From positions 366,392 through 430,391 of the forward strand of contig DASPKM010000004.1 in NCBI GenBank assembly GCA_035628135.1: DNA of 64,000 bases. The letters are read 5' to 3'. How positions within the stretch are numbered: position 1 is the stretch's first letter; each line of letters begins with the position of its first letter. Positions 40,166-54,500 of the stretch are shown here, piece after piece. Both the position numbers and the translations under genes were made by a program. Source of the DNA: DASPKM01 sp035628135. Its GTDB lineage: Bacteria > Bacteroidota > Bacteroidia > Chitinophagales > Chitinophagaceae. Below the pieces are notes generated by a model, which ran no database searches, was not told the origin of the DNA, and saw nothing but the letters and a program-made list of their open reading frames with translations.

Positions 40166-41743
40166 TAACAATTCTCTTTCTCCATACAATCGTTCGGCGG
40201 TTATATTGCGTGAACGGCATTCCTGTATGAGTTTGTTGGATGCAACGATGGGATGGGCATCTTCACGGTAGCGCACACTGCTGATGAATTCAACCCAAGG
40301 TTCTAACCCCATGGCATACACGTACAGTTCTTTGGGTTGAAAAGTATCTACAAGGGCCTTGCCCCTGTCGTAGTTCGATCCTGCAAGCCGGCGCGATAGT
40401 TCTTTGTCGCGTTGTATCGTTTCATTCATCAATGGGCCATACACCCAGGTAAAGGGCGCGCCATCGCATTCCATGCCCAGGAAGATCACGTCAACCGGGT
40501 CGATGAGCTGAACGATGCGGTCGTACAGCCGCGGTTCGATATTACAGGAATCAGCAAGGAACAGGAAGGACACTGCATCGAACTTTACGTTGTAGCAGAT
40601 CTTCGATTGTATGTTCAGGTCCCCGTGCTCGCCCAGGAAAGGAAGGCCCGTGATCCTGCAATTGTTGAATGTAATGGTATCCATCTCCCCTATTTCCATC
40701 ACATTGTTGAACCCCATGGTGTTGAACAATAACTTCAGATTGGGATCCTGCAGGGTGCCAAAGCCATTGCGCGGGATGATGATCTTCTTTGCCTTGTGCC
40801 GAAGGCTAAGCATGGTTTCCAGCAGGATATGGTCTTGGTGGTTGTGCGTGATGAGGATGTAATCAATTTCATCGGGCAGGTCGCAATAAGAAAAACGTTC
40901 CAGCTCAGCCTGGTAACCATAATAACTGATCACAGGATCTACCAATATGGACACATCCCTTGTTTCCACCAATATGCAGGCGTGCCCGAAGTAGCGTATG
41001 CGCACATTGTCGCCCGTATATTTTTCGTATGGGACCGGCGCTTCTTCGGTGAAGAACGACCTGAACACAGCTTCATCTTTTTCCTGTACGTTCAGCGCTT
41101 TTTTAATGCGCTGGTAATCGCCGGGCGCCGAACGCATGGCATGCAGCTCGTCTATCAGGCGGCTCCTGAAAGGTATTTTCAACTCAATAGCGTCTTCTTC
41201 AGGCAAACGTGGCGTGCTTAACACGAATGGGCGCTCGTCGTTCATGGTCACCCACATGGCAATGCTCTGTGCGCCTTCGTCGTAAAACTCGCTTTTGTAC
41301 ACCAGTTGTTCAAAGAATCGGAACGAGGGATGGCCGTTCAGGTCATACGTTAATTCTATGAGCCCTTTGAGCATGTCGGGCACTTGTGCGTATAAGGGTT
41401 CCAGTGAGTGGCCGTCCGCATTTTTGAGCAGGTTGTCCACCGCTTTAATGGCGTCGGCCAGCTCCAGCATATGCTTGCGCTGTTCCATGGTTTCCGCTAT
41501 CAGCGCTTTTACTTCGGCTGTACGTACGGTAGCATAGTTCATGAAAGGGCCGCCGAGCATTTTTGGGTTCCTGGCCGCGGCAAAATGTACCTGCGGCGCC
41601 TGCACATAGGAGTTCATGATCTTTAGATGCCGCGACAGGATATTCAAGGCATGCGTGGGCGGAAAAATCAGGTGCGTCCATGCATACCATTTGTCTACCA
41701 GTGGCTCCAATACCACATTGGGTTTAAGATACAGGTTTTGCAT
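40106..41743 (-). CDS. MBL-fold protein, CmlA-like NRPS tailoring enzyme
   Basis: 545 residues. Residues 1-245 form a separate N-terminal domain with no obvious motif. From 246 a metallo-beta-lactamase fold starts (RIRYFGHACILVETRD, DP at 269-270) with the metal motif THNHQDH (H300, H302, D304, H305), and further ligands in FLGEHGD and FLADSC. CmlA, the di-iron beta-hydroxylase of chloramphenicol synthesis, has this architecture and size and acts on a carrier-bound amino acid. I recall that its first metal motif differs in one ligand, so it may instead be a zinc hydrolase. Its start is 29 bases from the NRPS stop codon, one operon. The C-terminus runs into short repeats. Confidence 0.78.
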   Translation of the reverse strand: MQNLYLKPNVVLEPLVDKWYAWTHLIFPPTHALNILSRHLKIMNSYVQAPQVHFAAARNPKMLGGPFMNYATVRTAEVKALIAETMEQRKHMLELADAIKAVDNLLKNADGHSLEPLYAQVPDMLKGLIELTYDLNGHPSFRFFEQLVYKSEFYDEGAQSIAMWVTMNDERPFVLSTPRLPEEDAIELKIPFRSRLIDELHAMRSAPGDYQRIKKALNVQEKDEAVFRSFFTEEAPVPYEKYTGDNVRIRYFGHACILVETRDVSILVDPVISYYGYQAELERFSYCDLPDEIDYILITHNHQDHILLETMLSLRHKAKKIIIPRNGFGTLQDPNLKLLFNTMGFNNVMEIGEMDTITFNNCRITGLPFLGEHGDLNIQSKICYNVKFDAVSFLFLADSCNIEPRLYDRIVQLIDPVDVIFLGMECDGAPFTWVYGPLMNETIQRDKELSRRLAGSNYDRGKALVDTFQPKELYVYAMGLEPWVEFISSVRYREDAHPIVASNKLIQECRSRNITAERLYGERELLYQPQLVNESLSHLVIDSMP

Positions 41744-41772
41744 TGTGATGAATTGTAAGTTTTGATTTGAAC

Positions 41773-42500
41773 TTATTTACCAGGTGCGCAGAGCTTCGAC
41801 AAATGTTCTGATATGATCAGCATATTTTTCGGAAGTGCGAGTACATCATAATGATTGCCGAGCACGTAGAAGTGCGAGAACTTATTCGTGGTGAACTTCT
41901 TCCATTTCTTCATGTTCACGAAGTCGTCGTCCACATTATCCCTTGCTTTCAATGCCATTATCTCTCCATTAATCGGGCCGCTCATTACGTAGTTGTTGCG
42001 CAAGCTGATGTTATGCAGCCATAGCTCCTTAATACGGACTACGTCCTCATCGCTGAAGCCTACGGTACGCAGTTGGCCGGCGGACCATTCAAAGTCTTCA
42101 TTTAATGCCTTGGCTACTTCTTCGGTGTCTTCTTTGCGTGCTTTCTTTGCCTTCCGTGTCCTGATACTGCTATCGAGCACGACCAGTTTCACGCGGTGGC
42201 CGTTGCGCTCCAGCAGTTTGGCGGTTTCATACGCCATCAATGCCGCAAAGGAGAACCCGAACAGGACTATTTCTTCTTCCTTATCGTGAATGGCGAGGAT
42301 CTCGTCCATGTAATGCTTCACTTTCGCGTCCACATGCTCTGCAAATGGCGCGTCTGCGTCAAAGCCTTGGTCTTGCAAGCCATAGCAGTTGAACTGGTTG
42401 TCCAGCTCTGCGGCGAGGCCCATGTACATGATGGACGATCCGATCAGCGCCGGTACGAAGTAAATATTTTGCCGGCCCGGCCTGATGTTGTTGAGATGGA
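41773..42500 (-). other. NRPS terminal thioesterase domain
   Basis: Alpha/beta hydrolase fold: nucleophile elbow LFGFSFAALMA (G-F-S-F-A, Ala where GxSxG has Gly), Asp in VVLDSS, and His in VLGNHYDVL near the C-terminus. It should release the full peptide by hydrolysis or cyclisation. Confidence 0.85.
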
Positions 42501-45500
42501 TGACCGTTCCCTTCATGTAATTGCCGTATGCTATCACTTTAGCCAGCGATTCAACGGTGGGACCATTCAATACATCCTTGAGCGTAAGTTTGGAACCGAA
42601 CGCTTTATTGATGAAAGACATCATCTGCACTGCTTTCAGGGAGTGTCCACCCAGCTCAAAGAAATTATCTTCCACTCCTACTTTCTCCCGTTCGAGTACA
42701 TCCATCCAGATAGCGGCTAGTTTTTCTTCCATTGCATTGCGCGGAGCTATGTATTGTTTGTCTGATCTCTTATCAGGCTCAGGCAGCGCTTTCTTATCGA
42801 TCTTGCCATTGGGTGTAAGCGGCATTTTTTCCAGTTGCACGAACCAGGACGGCATCATGAAGTCCGGCAGCTTGCTGCGCATATAATTCCTGATGGTATT
42901 GACTGGTATCACGGTATCGGCGGTGTAGTACGCTACCAGGAATTTATCGTCCTTCTTCTCCTTGCATACTATGACGCCTTGCTGAATGCCTGTTGTTTCC
43001 CGCAGCACCTTCTCTACCTCACCGGGCTCTATGCGGTAACCGCGGATCTTCACCTGGTCGTCGTTGCGGCCGAAGTAGCGGATGCGGCCGTCGCCAACCC
43101 AGCAGCAGATATCACCTGTGTTGTAAAGCCGTTCGCCCTCAGCGAAAGGATTTTGCACGAAGCGTTCCGCGGTAAGGTCTTCGCGGTTGATATAACCTCT
43201 TGCAAGACCTGCACCGCCGATGTACAAAGTGCCTGGAATTCCTTGGCCCACAAGCTGCATGTGCTCGTCAAGAATATATGCCTGCGTATTGCGCAGCGGT
43301 TTACCGATGAGCACCACTTCGTCTGCGGATTGCAGCTGCACCTGTGTTGCATAGACGGTGACTTCTGTAGGACCGTACATATTCCACACCTTTCCGGTGC
43401 ATTGCAGCAAGTGTTCAGCCAATGCCTGTGGAATGGATTCTCCGCCTGAAATGATCCGCAGGTCCTTGCTTCCCTCCCACGCGGTAGATGCCAGCATGTT
43501 CCAGAGCCCCGGCGTGGCCTGCATAATGGTTGGTCGTGTGGAGCCGATCAGTGCACTGAGTTGCCGCACATCCCTGATCGCATCGTTGGATGCCAGTACC
43601 AGTTGTGCACCGGTAACCAACGGAAGCAATATCTCCACTACCGACATATCGAAGGCGTGCGTGGTAACTGCCAGCAGCACATCGCTTGCGGTGATGGAGA
43701 TTTCATCGCCAACACCGTTCAGCATATTCACTACGGAATGGTGCTCTATCATTACGCCTTTGGGCTCGCCGGTGGAACCGGAGGTATAGATAACATAGGC
43801 GAGATGATTGGGCTGTGCACTGTTGACCGGATTATCTGTCGAATAATTGCCGAGCGTTGGTGGATTGTCGCTGTCGAGCACCAATTTGGCCGCACTGTTT
43901 TGCAACATGTATTGCACACGGTCTGAAGGATAGTTCATATCTATGGGCAGGTAAGCCGCCCCTGACTTGAATACGCCCAGGATGGCGATCACCAGCCATT
44001 CATCGCGTTCCATACGGAGGCCTACCAGTTCCTCGGGGACTACCGAATGTTCTTCTATAAGATAATGCGCCAATTGATTGGCTTTTTCATTCAGCTCCTT
44101 GTACGTAAGCTTTGCATCACCGGATATGACCGCGATGGCGTCGGGAGTTTGTGCTGCCTGCGCTTCGAAACGTTGAACCGCGGTGTTAACGGGCGCTTCA
44201 TCCACCTGTACATCTTTGTTTGGCTGGAGCAACTTTTCCTTTTCCTGCTCATCGATGTATTGATAGGTGTGCAATGGCTGGGCTGGATCGCTCAATACGG
44301 CATCCAGCAGGGCTTGCAGGTGGTTGCCCATCCTTTCGATACGCTCTGTGTTGAAGATATCGGTATTGTATTCCAGTCCCAGGCTAAGTCCCCTGGTTGT
44401 TTCGGCGAAGAAGAAGGATACGTCGAACTTACTGATAGGCATGTTCAGCGAAGCATCGTCGTTAGACACATCTATGCCTCCCATTACTTCTGTATCGTTC
44501 TCATTACCTTCTACGTTGTTGGTGAGCGTTACCATCACGTCGAACAGGGCTGAACGGCTCATGTCACGCGCAAGATCGAGGTCTTCTACCAGGCGGTCGA
44601 ACGGGTATACCTGGTGCCGGTATGCGTCTAACGCGGTGTCTTTCACTTGTTGGAGCAGTTGTATGAAGCTGTCATGCTGATCGAATTGCGTGCGAAGCGC
44701 CAGTGTATTCACATAAAATCCTATTTGGAACTCAAGGTCCGGGTGTTCTCTTCCTGCAACCGGCGAACCGACGATCATGTCTTGCTGACCGGTATAACGG
44801 TATAACAGCAACTTCACCATTGCCAGCACGCCCATGAACAAAGTAGCGTCCTGGTCGCGCACCAACGCCAGCAGTTTATCACGATGCTCGGCAGAGAAGT
44901 TTACATACAGCACGTTGCCGTTGTATGTTTTAACAGGCGGGCGCGGACGGTCGCCAGGTATCGATAATACCGGCAGTTCTCCTGATAATTTATCCAACCA
45001 GTATTGCTGATGTGTTGCCAGGTTTTCGCCCTCCAGTTCCTGCAGTTGCCAGGCAGCATAGTCCTTGTACTGTATGGTGAGGTCAGGCAGGTTGGGTTCT
45101 TTGCCTTTGTGGTACGCATCGTACAATGCCAGCACGTCCTGTATCAACACATTGTTCGACCAGCCGTCGGATATGATGTGGTGTACGTTTAGCAGGAAGT
45201 GGTACTCGTTGTCTTTTACATGCAGCAGCTTCACGCGCAGCAACGGCCCATGTTGCAGATCGAATGGTTGAACAGCAGCTGCCTGCATTTCGGCTTGCGC
45301 AATTTGAAGCGATTCGCTTTCATTGCGGAGGTCTATATATTCTACTGCGCATTTGCTTTCTGCGGCGGGCAGTATGCGTTGGCGAGGCTCACCATTTACA
45401 ACCTCAAATACCGTGCGCAGGCTTTCATGCCTTTGCACCAACGTGTCGAAGGCTTTCTCCAATGCTTCGCGGTCGAGATCACCCACGAATGTGTACGTGA

Positions 45501-48500
45501 TGGGAATGTTGTAAGCTACCGCCACTTCTTCGAATTGATTGAGCACCCACAGGCGGCGCTGCGAATGTGAAATGGGGTAAGTTTCCTGTTCCGGTACTCT
45601 TTCTATCGGCTTGTAAGCTTCGCGGCGCGAGTTGGTTACGAGAAGGGCCAGCTCTGATAATACGCCGTGCGTGAACAATTCATTCAACTCCAGCCTGACC
45701 GACAGGTCTTTATAGATGCGTGTCATCACCTGCACGGCTTTCAATGAATGCCCGCCGAGGTCAAAGAAATTATCGGCCATGCCTACCTGTGCAATGCCCA
45801 GCACTTCCTGCCAGATGGCGACGAGTTGTTTTTCTATCGCGGTACGCGGAGGAATGTATTCTACAACAGGCCTTCCATCTGCCTGAGGCAAGGCTTTTTT
45901 ATCAACCTTTCCATTTGGCGTTAGCGGAATACTTTCTATTTGCACCAACCACGCGGGTATCATGTAATCCGGCAATTGCTGGCGGAGGTATTCTTTCAAT
46001 GCAGCTGGTTCAACCGCCTCTTCCGCGGTGTAATACCCTACCAGGAACTTGTCATCCCGCTTTGACTGCATAACCACCACCGCTTGCGCGATAGCATGAT
46101 GTGCGGTCATCACGTTTTCTATTTCACCTAATTCAATGCGGTAGCCGCGCATCTTTACCTGTTGATCTATACGGCCCATGTATTCGATGTTGCCATCGGG
46201 CAGCCAACGTCCAAGGTCGCCGGTTTTGTACATTTTCGCTCCTTCACCGGCAAATGGGTTCGGGATGAATCGTTCCTGTGTCAATGATTCCTGGTTCAGG
46301 TAGCCGCGTGCGATGCCTGTGCCGGCTATGCAAATTTCACCTGGCACCCCCGCTGGTTGCAATTGCTTCTCAGGACCAAGAATATAGACTCTTGTGTTGT
46401 CGATCGGCGATCCTATTGGCGGAATAATATCCCTTTTGTTTTCTGCCAATACGTAGTGTGTAGCGACCACGGTGTTTTCTGTAGGCCCATAATTATTGAC
46501 AATCCTATAGCAAAGCCCGGAGGTATCTAAGGACAACAGCTTGTCTCCACCGGTTAGCAGGTAGCGTAATGACAGGTCTATATTCCTGGATGCTTTCACA
46601 AACTCAGGCACCAACGCAGTGGCAATAAAGCAATGTGTTGCTTCAATGGTGATCAGTTCCTGCAATATGTGTTTAGCCGATACGCGCTTTTCATCGTCCA
46701 TAATATAAACGCTTGCGCCAGCGGCCAGGTGCGGCCACACCTCGAATCCAAAAGCATCGAAACCAATACCCGAAATACTAATGACTTTACTCGAATCAGA
46801 CACTTCACTAACCCGTTTTTGCCATTCAATGAGATTTACAAAACCTCTGTGTTCGATCATTACGCCTTTGGGTCTGCCAGTTGAACCGGAAGTATAGATA
46901 ATGTAAGCGAGCTGTTCCGGTTGAATGTGCAGTTGTGTAAATGTGCAAACCTGCAGATGGTCTGCAATTGATTCATCGTCCAACAAAATAATATCGGCAT
47001 TAGTGCCCACGAGCTTCTCTGCAATGGACTTCGTACTGATTATTATCGACGCGTGGACATCTTCCAGCATGTAGCGAATGCGGTCCACGGGATAGCCCGG
47101 ATCGATTGGAACGTAGGCAGCGCCTGCTTTTAAAACAGCCAGCATGGCAACAATTACTTGTGCGGACCGGCCCATGCATATGGGAACCGGTGTTTCGGGT
47201 GTTATTCCCTTGGCTATTAAATACCCGGCCAACCGGTTTGCCGCTTCTTCCAGCTCTTCATAAGTCAGTCGTTGGTCGCCTGAGGCCAATGCCAGGTTGC
47301 CGGGAGTTTTTGCGGCCTGCTCATTCAATAAGTCGACAATGGTCTTTTCCTTCGGATATTCCACCATTGTGTTATTGTAATCATGCAGGAGCTGGTTTAC
47401 TTCATCGGCCGACAGATACTCATAAGCATGCAATGGTTTCGTTGGCTCGTCCAAAGCTGCTTCGAGCAAGCGTTCCATGTGACGGCACATTCTTTCTATG
47501 CTGCTTTCGTTGAATATATCTGTATTGTATTCGATGGAAAACAGCATGCCGTCAGGCCGCTCTGCAAAGTTGAAAGTAAGATCGAACTTGCTGTTGGGCA
47601 GGTTGAACGAATCATCGTTTGATACATCCACATCGGCCATCACTTCAGTGTCGTTCTTACTGGCTTCCGCATAGTTGGTAACCGTTACCATTACGTCAAA
47701 CAGCGCGGAGCGGCTCAGGTCACGAGGCAGTTTAAGGTCTTCTACCAGCCGGTCGAACGGATATACCTGGTGCTGGTAGCCGCCCAATGATGTTTCCTTT
47801 ATCTTTTGCAGCAATTGAATAAAACTGTCTTGCGCATCGAACCGGGTACGTAATGCCAGTGTATTTACATAAAATCCTATCTGGAATTCAAGATCAGGAT
47901 GTTCCCTTCCTGCAACGGGTGTTCCTATAATAATATCCTGCTGCCCGGTGTAGCGGTACAATAACAGTTTTACGGCGGCCAATGCTCCCATGAAAAGTGT
48001 GGCGTCGTGCTCACGCACCAGTGCTAATAATTTCTCGCGATGCGCCGCGGAGAGTTTTATTCCAAATTCATTTCCGCTATACGTTTTCACGGGTGGACGT
48101 GGACGGTCTCCTGCCAGCTCGAGTATGGGAAGTTCTCCTGACAATTTATTCAACCAATATTGCTGATGTCCGGCCAGTGCCTCTCCTTCCAATTCCTGTA
48201 GCTGCCAAGCGGCATAATCTTTATACTGGATGGTCAATGGAACGAGGTCCGGTTCCTTTCCGGTATGGTATGCTTCGTACAATGCGAGTGTGTCCTGTAT
48301 CATTACGTTGTTTGACCATCCATCGGACACGATGTGATGAACGTTTAACAGGAAATGGTATTCGTTGTCCTGTACGTGCAGCAGCGTTACACGCAACAGT
48401 GGCCCGTGCAGCAGGTCGAATGTTTCGACTGCGGCAGACTGCATTTCATCCCGTGCTGCTTTCTTAGGATCTTCCTCGTCGCGAAGGTCTTTATAGGTTA

Positions 48501-51500
48501 CCGCAAACCTGGTTTCTTCAACGCTGAGTATCCGCTGGCGGGGTTCGCCATTGACTATTTCAAATACGGTGCGCAGGCTTTCGTGACGGGCCACCAATGC
48601 ATGGAAAGCCCTTTCCAATGCGTCGCGGTCCAGTTCTCCTACGAACTTATAGCTAATTGGAATGTTATAAGCCGCATTCACTTCTTCGAACTGGTTAATT
48701 ACCCACAGGCGACGTTGTGAATGTGATACGGGATAGGTCTCTTGCTCTTCAACGCGCTCAATAGGCTTGTATGCTTCACGACGCGAGTTGGTTACCAGCA
48801 CAGCCAGGTCTGCAAGCACGGCGTGGGTAAACAGCTCGTTCAGTTCGAGCTTCACTGAAAGGTCTTTGTAAATGCGCGTCATCACCTGCACTGCTTTCAA
48901 CGAGTGGCCTCCAAGGTCGAAGAAATTATCAGCCATGCTTACCTGTTCGCGGTCGAGTATTTCCTGCCAGATAGCGACGAGCTGTTTTTCAATGGTGGAG
49001 CGGGGTGGAATGTATTCAACAAGCGGCCTGCCATCTGCCTGCGGCAAGGCTTTCCTGTCTACTTTACCATTAGGTGTCAGCGGAATGTTTTCCAATTGCA
49101 ATAACCAGGCAGGTACCATATAGTCGGGCAGCTGTTGCCTTAAAAATTCTCTCAGTTCCACGGCGTTCAGTGCAACATCCGCCGTATAATAGCACACCAG
49201 GAATCTATCGTTGTGCGTTGTGCGCAAGATGACTACAGCCTTTCTTATGCCGGGATAGGTAGCCAGCACGTTTTCTATTTCTCCCAATTCAATGCGATAG
49301 CCCCGTATTTTCACCTGTTCGTCTATACGGCCCATGAATTCAATATTGCCATCCGGCAGCCAACGGCCAAGGTCTCCGGTCCTGTATATCTTGGAACCGT
49401 CATTGGCATACGGGTTGCTTGCAAATCTTTCCTGCGTCAATGCTTCGCGGTTAAAGTATCCGCGTGCAAGGCCGGCGCCTGCTATATAAATTTCACCGGG
49501 TACACCAACAGGTTGCAATTGTTTTTCACTACCTAATATATAAACGCTGGTATTGTCTATCGGTTTTCCGATAGGCGGCATAACGTCTTTGTTGACCTCG
49601 GCCAAAGTATAGATAGTAGTAACAATCGTATTTTCAGCAGGGCCATAGTTATCTACGATTTTGTATGCGAGGCCTTGAATATCCAATGATAAAAGCTTGT
49701 CACCACCGGTGAACACATAACGCAACGACATTTCTACATTCCTGGATGCTTTTACAAAATCGGGCACCAGGGCCGTGGGCATGTAGCTATGCGTTATTTC
49801 GTCATTCGTCAACTGTTGTAACAATAGTTGTGGTACAACACGCGTATGATCGTCTACAATATGAATGCTGGCGCCCGCTGAAAGGTAAGGCCAGGTCTCA
49901 ACTCCAAAAGCATCGAAGCCCACACCTGCCATGGTGGTAGCACGACTGGAAGCAGATACGCCGAACACCCGCTTGTGCCATTCTATCAGATTCGCCAGGT
50001 TGCGGTGCTCAATCATGACCCCTTTGGGCTTGCCTGTAGACCCGGACGTGTAAATGATGTAAGCAAGGTTGTGCGAGTGCGGACGTAAAGGTGTGGTGGT
50101 TTGGAAATGCAGAGATGGCAGCTCATCATCTATTAGAATGGCACTGATGCCTTCACTATTAATTTTATCCAGGACGGGTTTTGTCGTGATGAAAATGGTA
50201 GCGCCGGTGTCTTCCAGCATGTAGCGGATGCGGTCGGCGGGATACTCCGGATCGACAGGAACATAAGCCCCGCCTGCCTTCATGATGCCGAGCATGGCTA
50301 CGATAAGGTCGATAGAACGGTGGATACATACCGGTACGGGCATTTCGGGTGTGATCCCTTTTTGCAAAAGATGGCGGGCAAGGTCAGTTGCCTTCTCGTT
50401 CAGCTGTTCATACGTCAGTTGCCGTTCTCCATGCGACAGCGCCAGATTGGCTGGCGCATTTGCAACCTGTTGTTCAAAAAGATCAATGATGGTCCTGTCC
50501 TGCGGGTAGTCAACAGTGGTATTGTTGAAGTCCTGCAGCAACTGCTTCTGCTCTTCCTGAGACAAATATTCATACGCATGCAGCGGCTTGGCTGGCTCGG
50601 CAAAAATTGCATCGAGCAAGCGCTGTACATGGCCGCCCATCTGTTCAATACGCTCATCGGTGTATATGTCCGTGTTGTATTCAATGCACAGCAATATTCC
50701 ATCAGCGTGTTCCGTAAAGTTGAATGTGAGATCGAATTTGCTTATGGGCAAGGTTACCGAGTCGTCGTTGGAAACATCTACTTCCGACATAGCTTCGGTA
50801 TCGTTCTTGCTGCCTGCCACATGGTTTGTAAATGTCACCATCACATCAAATAAGGGCGAGCGGCTCATGTCTCGTGGCAGATTGAGGTCTTCTACCAACC
50901 GGTCGAATGGATAAACCTGGTGCTCGAATCCGCCCAACGAGGTTTCCTTCACGCGCTGCAGCAATTGCCTGAAATTGTCGTTGGCATCGAGTTGAGTGCG
51001 CAACGCAAGGGTATTCACATAGAAGCCTATCTGGAATTCCAAATCGGGGTGTTCCCTACCCGCCACCGGCGATCCAACGATAATATCTTGCTGGCCGGTA
51101 TAACGGTACAGCAACAGTTTTACAAGCGCCACCGAGCCCATAAACAATGTTGCGTCCTGCTCGCGCACCATTGCCAGGAATTGTTCCCGGTACTGTGCGG
51201 GAAGCTTGACTCCCCATTCCTTTCCGTTGTAGGTCTTTACTGCCGGCCTCGGCTTGTCTCCCGCCAGTTGAAGCACCGGCAGTTCACCTGATAATTTATC
51301 CAGCCAGTATTGTTGGTGTGCGACAAGGTTATCCCCGCTCAGCTCCTGCAATTGCCAGGCTGCATAATCCTTGTATTGAATGATCAGTGGTGGAAGATTA
51401 GCTTCCTTGTTATTATGGTATGCCTCATACAATGCCAATACGTCCTGTATCAGCACGTTGTTCGACCATCCGTCAGAAACAATATGGTGAATATTTAGCA

Positions 51501-54500
51501 GGAACTTGTATTCATCGTCTTGTATATGCAGCAGTTTTACGCGTAACAGCGGACCGTGTTGCAAATCGAATGGCTCAACGGCGGCAGATTGCATTACAGC
51601 TTGTGCGGCCTTCTTAGGATCCTCTTCGTTGCGCAGGTCTGCATACTCTACTGCAAAGCCGCTTTGTTCATAAGTAAGTATGCGCTGGCGTGGCTCGCCA
51701 TCCACCATTTCAAATACGGTGCGCAAACTCTCGTGCCTTTGTACCAGCGTTTCAAACGCAAGCGTCAGTGCATTTGTGTCCAACTCTCCCGTAAATGAAT
51801 AGGTCATGGGAATGTTGTATGCGGCTGCCACTTCCTCGAATTGGTTCAATACCCACAACCGGCGCTGAGAATGCGAAACGGCATAAGTGTCCTGCTCTTC
51901 CACCCGCTCAATGGGTTTGTATGCTTCGCGGCGCGAGTTCGTGACCAATGCGGCCAGGTCCGCGAGTACGGGATGCGTAAACAGATCATTCAGTCCAAGC
52001 TTCACCGACAGTTCCTTGTAAATCTTCGTCATCACCTGAACCGCCTTGAGGGAATGCCCGCCCATATCGAAGAAATGATCGGCCATGCCTACGCGTTCAC
52101 AATTCAACACCTCCTGCCAGATAGCAGCAAGTTGCTTTTCTATTGTAGTGCGTGGCGGAATATATTCTACAACGGGTCTTCCATCTGCCTGCGGCAAAGC
52201 TTTCTTGTCAACCTTTCCGTTAGGTGTCAACGGCATGCTTTCAATCTGGAGCAGCCATGCAGGGACCATATAATCGGGCAGGCGTTGCTTCAGGTATTCT
52301 TTCACTGCTACGGCATCTATAGTTTCATCTGCAGTAAAATATCCCGCCAGGAACTTATCTTCCTGCGTTGTGCGTACAACCACTACTGCCTGGTTAATGC
52401 CGGGGAAGGCCGTCAGCATGTTTTCGATTTCACCAGGCTCGATGCGGTAGCCGCGGATCTTCACCTGCTCATCCATCCTTCCGAGGTACTCAATGTTGCC
52501 ATCGGTAAGCCAACGGCCAAGGTCGCCGGTCCTGTATAGCTTAGCGCCTGGTTCATCGCTGAACGGATCATCGATGAACTTTTCTGCTGTAAGCTCTTCA
52601 CGGTTCAGGTAACCGCGCGACAAGCCCGCGCCACCTACACATATTTCGCCCGGATTGCCGATAGCAACCAGCTTACGATGTTTATCGAGAATATAAACCT
52701 TGCGGTTGTTCAAAGGACACCCAATGGGAATGGAACGTCGTACTTCCTCGCCTTGTATCGCATAGATCAAAGAGAAGGTCGTGTTTTCGGTAGGCCCGTA
52801 CCCATTGATGATATTGATGGAAGGATAACTTTCTTTCAGTTTGCCGATGTGCCGTTCTGAAAGTTTCTCTCCTCCTACCAGGATGGTTTGCAATCCTTCA
52901 AATACCGTAATATCGGAATCCACAACCTGGTTGAACCAGCTGGAGGTGAACCACATTTTGCTGACCCGCCGGTTAGTAATTTCATCCTTCAGCAATGCGG
53001 TGTCCAATAGTTTTTCCTCCGCACACATTACCAGTCGGCCACCGTTCAATAGCATGCTCCAATATTCAAATGTGGTAGCGTCGAAGGAAGCTGATCCTGT
53101 AGATAGCAATATATCATCCACGTCAGATGAAACATGCTCCGTTCCTTTCACCAGGCTCACGACATTACCATGCGTTACCATCACACCCTTTGGAGTGCCG
53201 GTAGAACCGGAAGTGTACATGATGTAGGCAAGGCTGGCGGGATGAACATGTCCAAAGGGCTCCTTCCGGAGCAAACGGACAGACAGTAATTCGTCACTCA
53301 ATAAAATAACATCAACGTTGTCACCTGATATTTTATCAACGATTGATTGGCTGCTGATGATCATTGACGCGCCGGTATCCTGCAGCATATAACGGATGCG
53401 GTCCGCCGGATACTTTGGATCGATGGGAACATAGGCACATCCTGCTTTGAGTATGCCCAATATGGCAATGATCAGTTCCGGCGAACGGTCGATACAAACG
53501 GGCACGGGCATTTCAGCTGTCGCCCCTTTTGTAAGCAGGTGCGCGGCAACACGGTCCGCCTTATAATTCAACTCCTGATACGTCAATTGCTTGTCTTCAA
53601 ATTCCAATGCTATGCCTGAAGGTGTAATGGCCGCCTGCTCTTCGAAGAGATCGACGATGCTCTTATCAGCGGGATATTCTGCCGCTGTACTGTTATAGGT
53701 TTGAAGCAGCAGCTCAGTTTCTTCCTGCGCCAGGTATGCATAATCGCTGACCGGCTTGCCGGGTTCTTCCAAAGCCGCGCCCAGCAAGCTATCCAGGTGC
53801 TGGCACATGCGCTCGATACGCTCATCGTTGTATATGTCCGTATTGTATTCTATGCACAGCATAATACCGTCCGGCCTTTCACCGAAGTGGAAAGTGAGGT
53901 CGAACTTGCTGATGGGAACTATCAACTCTGTGTCGGAAATTTCAACGCCATCCAGTACCGGCACTGGTTTTTCGCTGGTGTCTTCGTCGCTGCGGTTTTG
54001 CAGGGCCACCATTACATCAAACACCGCAGAGCGGCTCACATCGCGCGCAAGGTCCAGGTCTTCCACCAAACGATCGAACGGATATACCTGGTGGTTATAT
54101 GCTTCCAGTGCGGTTTGTTTCACCTGCTGCAGCAATTCCCTGAAGCCAAGGTTGCCATCAAGCTGAGTGCGCAGCACCAATGTATTTACATAAAAACCAA
54201 TTTGTCCTTCCAGGTCCGGATGTTCTCTTCCTGCTACCGGCGAACCGATGATGATGTCGGTCTGCCCGGTGTAGCGATATAACAACAACTTCACTGCAGC
54301 TACCAGGCCCATGAAGAGCGTAGCGTCCTGTTCGCGGTTGAGCGCAAGCAGTTTTTTCTGGCGCTCGGTCGGCAACCAATGATAGCGCTGCTTTCCATTG
54401 TGTGTTTTCACAGGCGGACGCGGACGGTCACCCGGCAGTTCCAGCACCGGCAACTCACCAGAAAGCTTATTCAGCCAGTATTGCTGGTGGGCGGCAAGGC

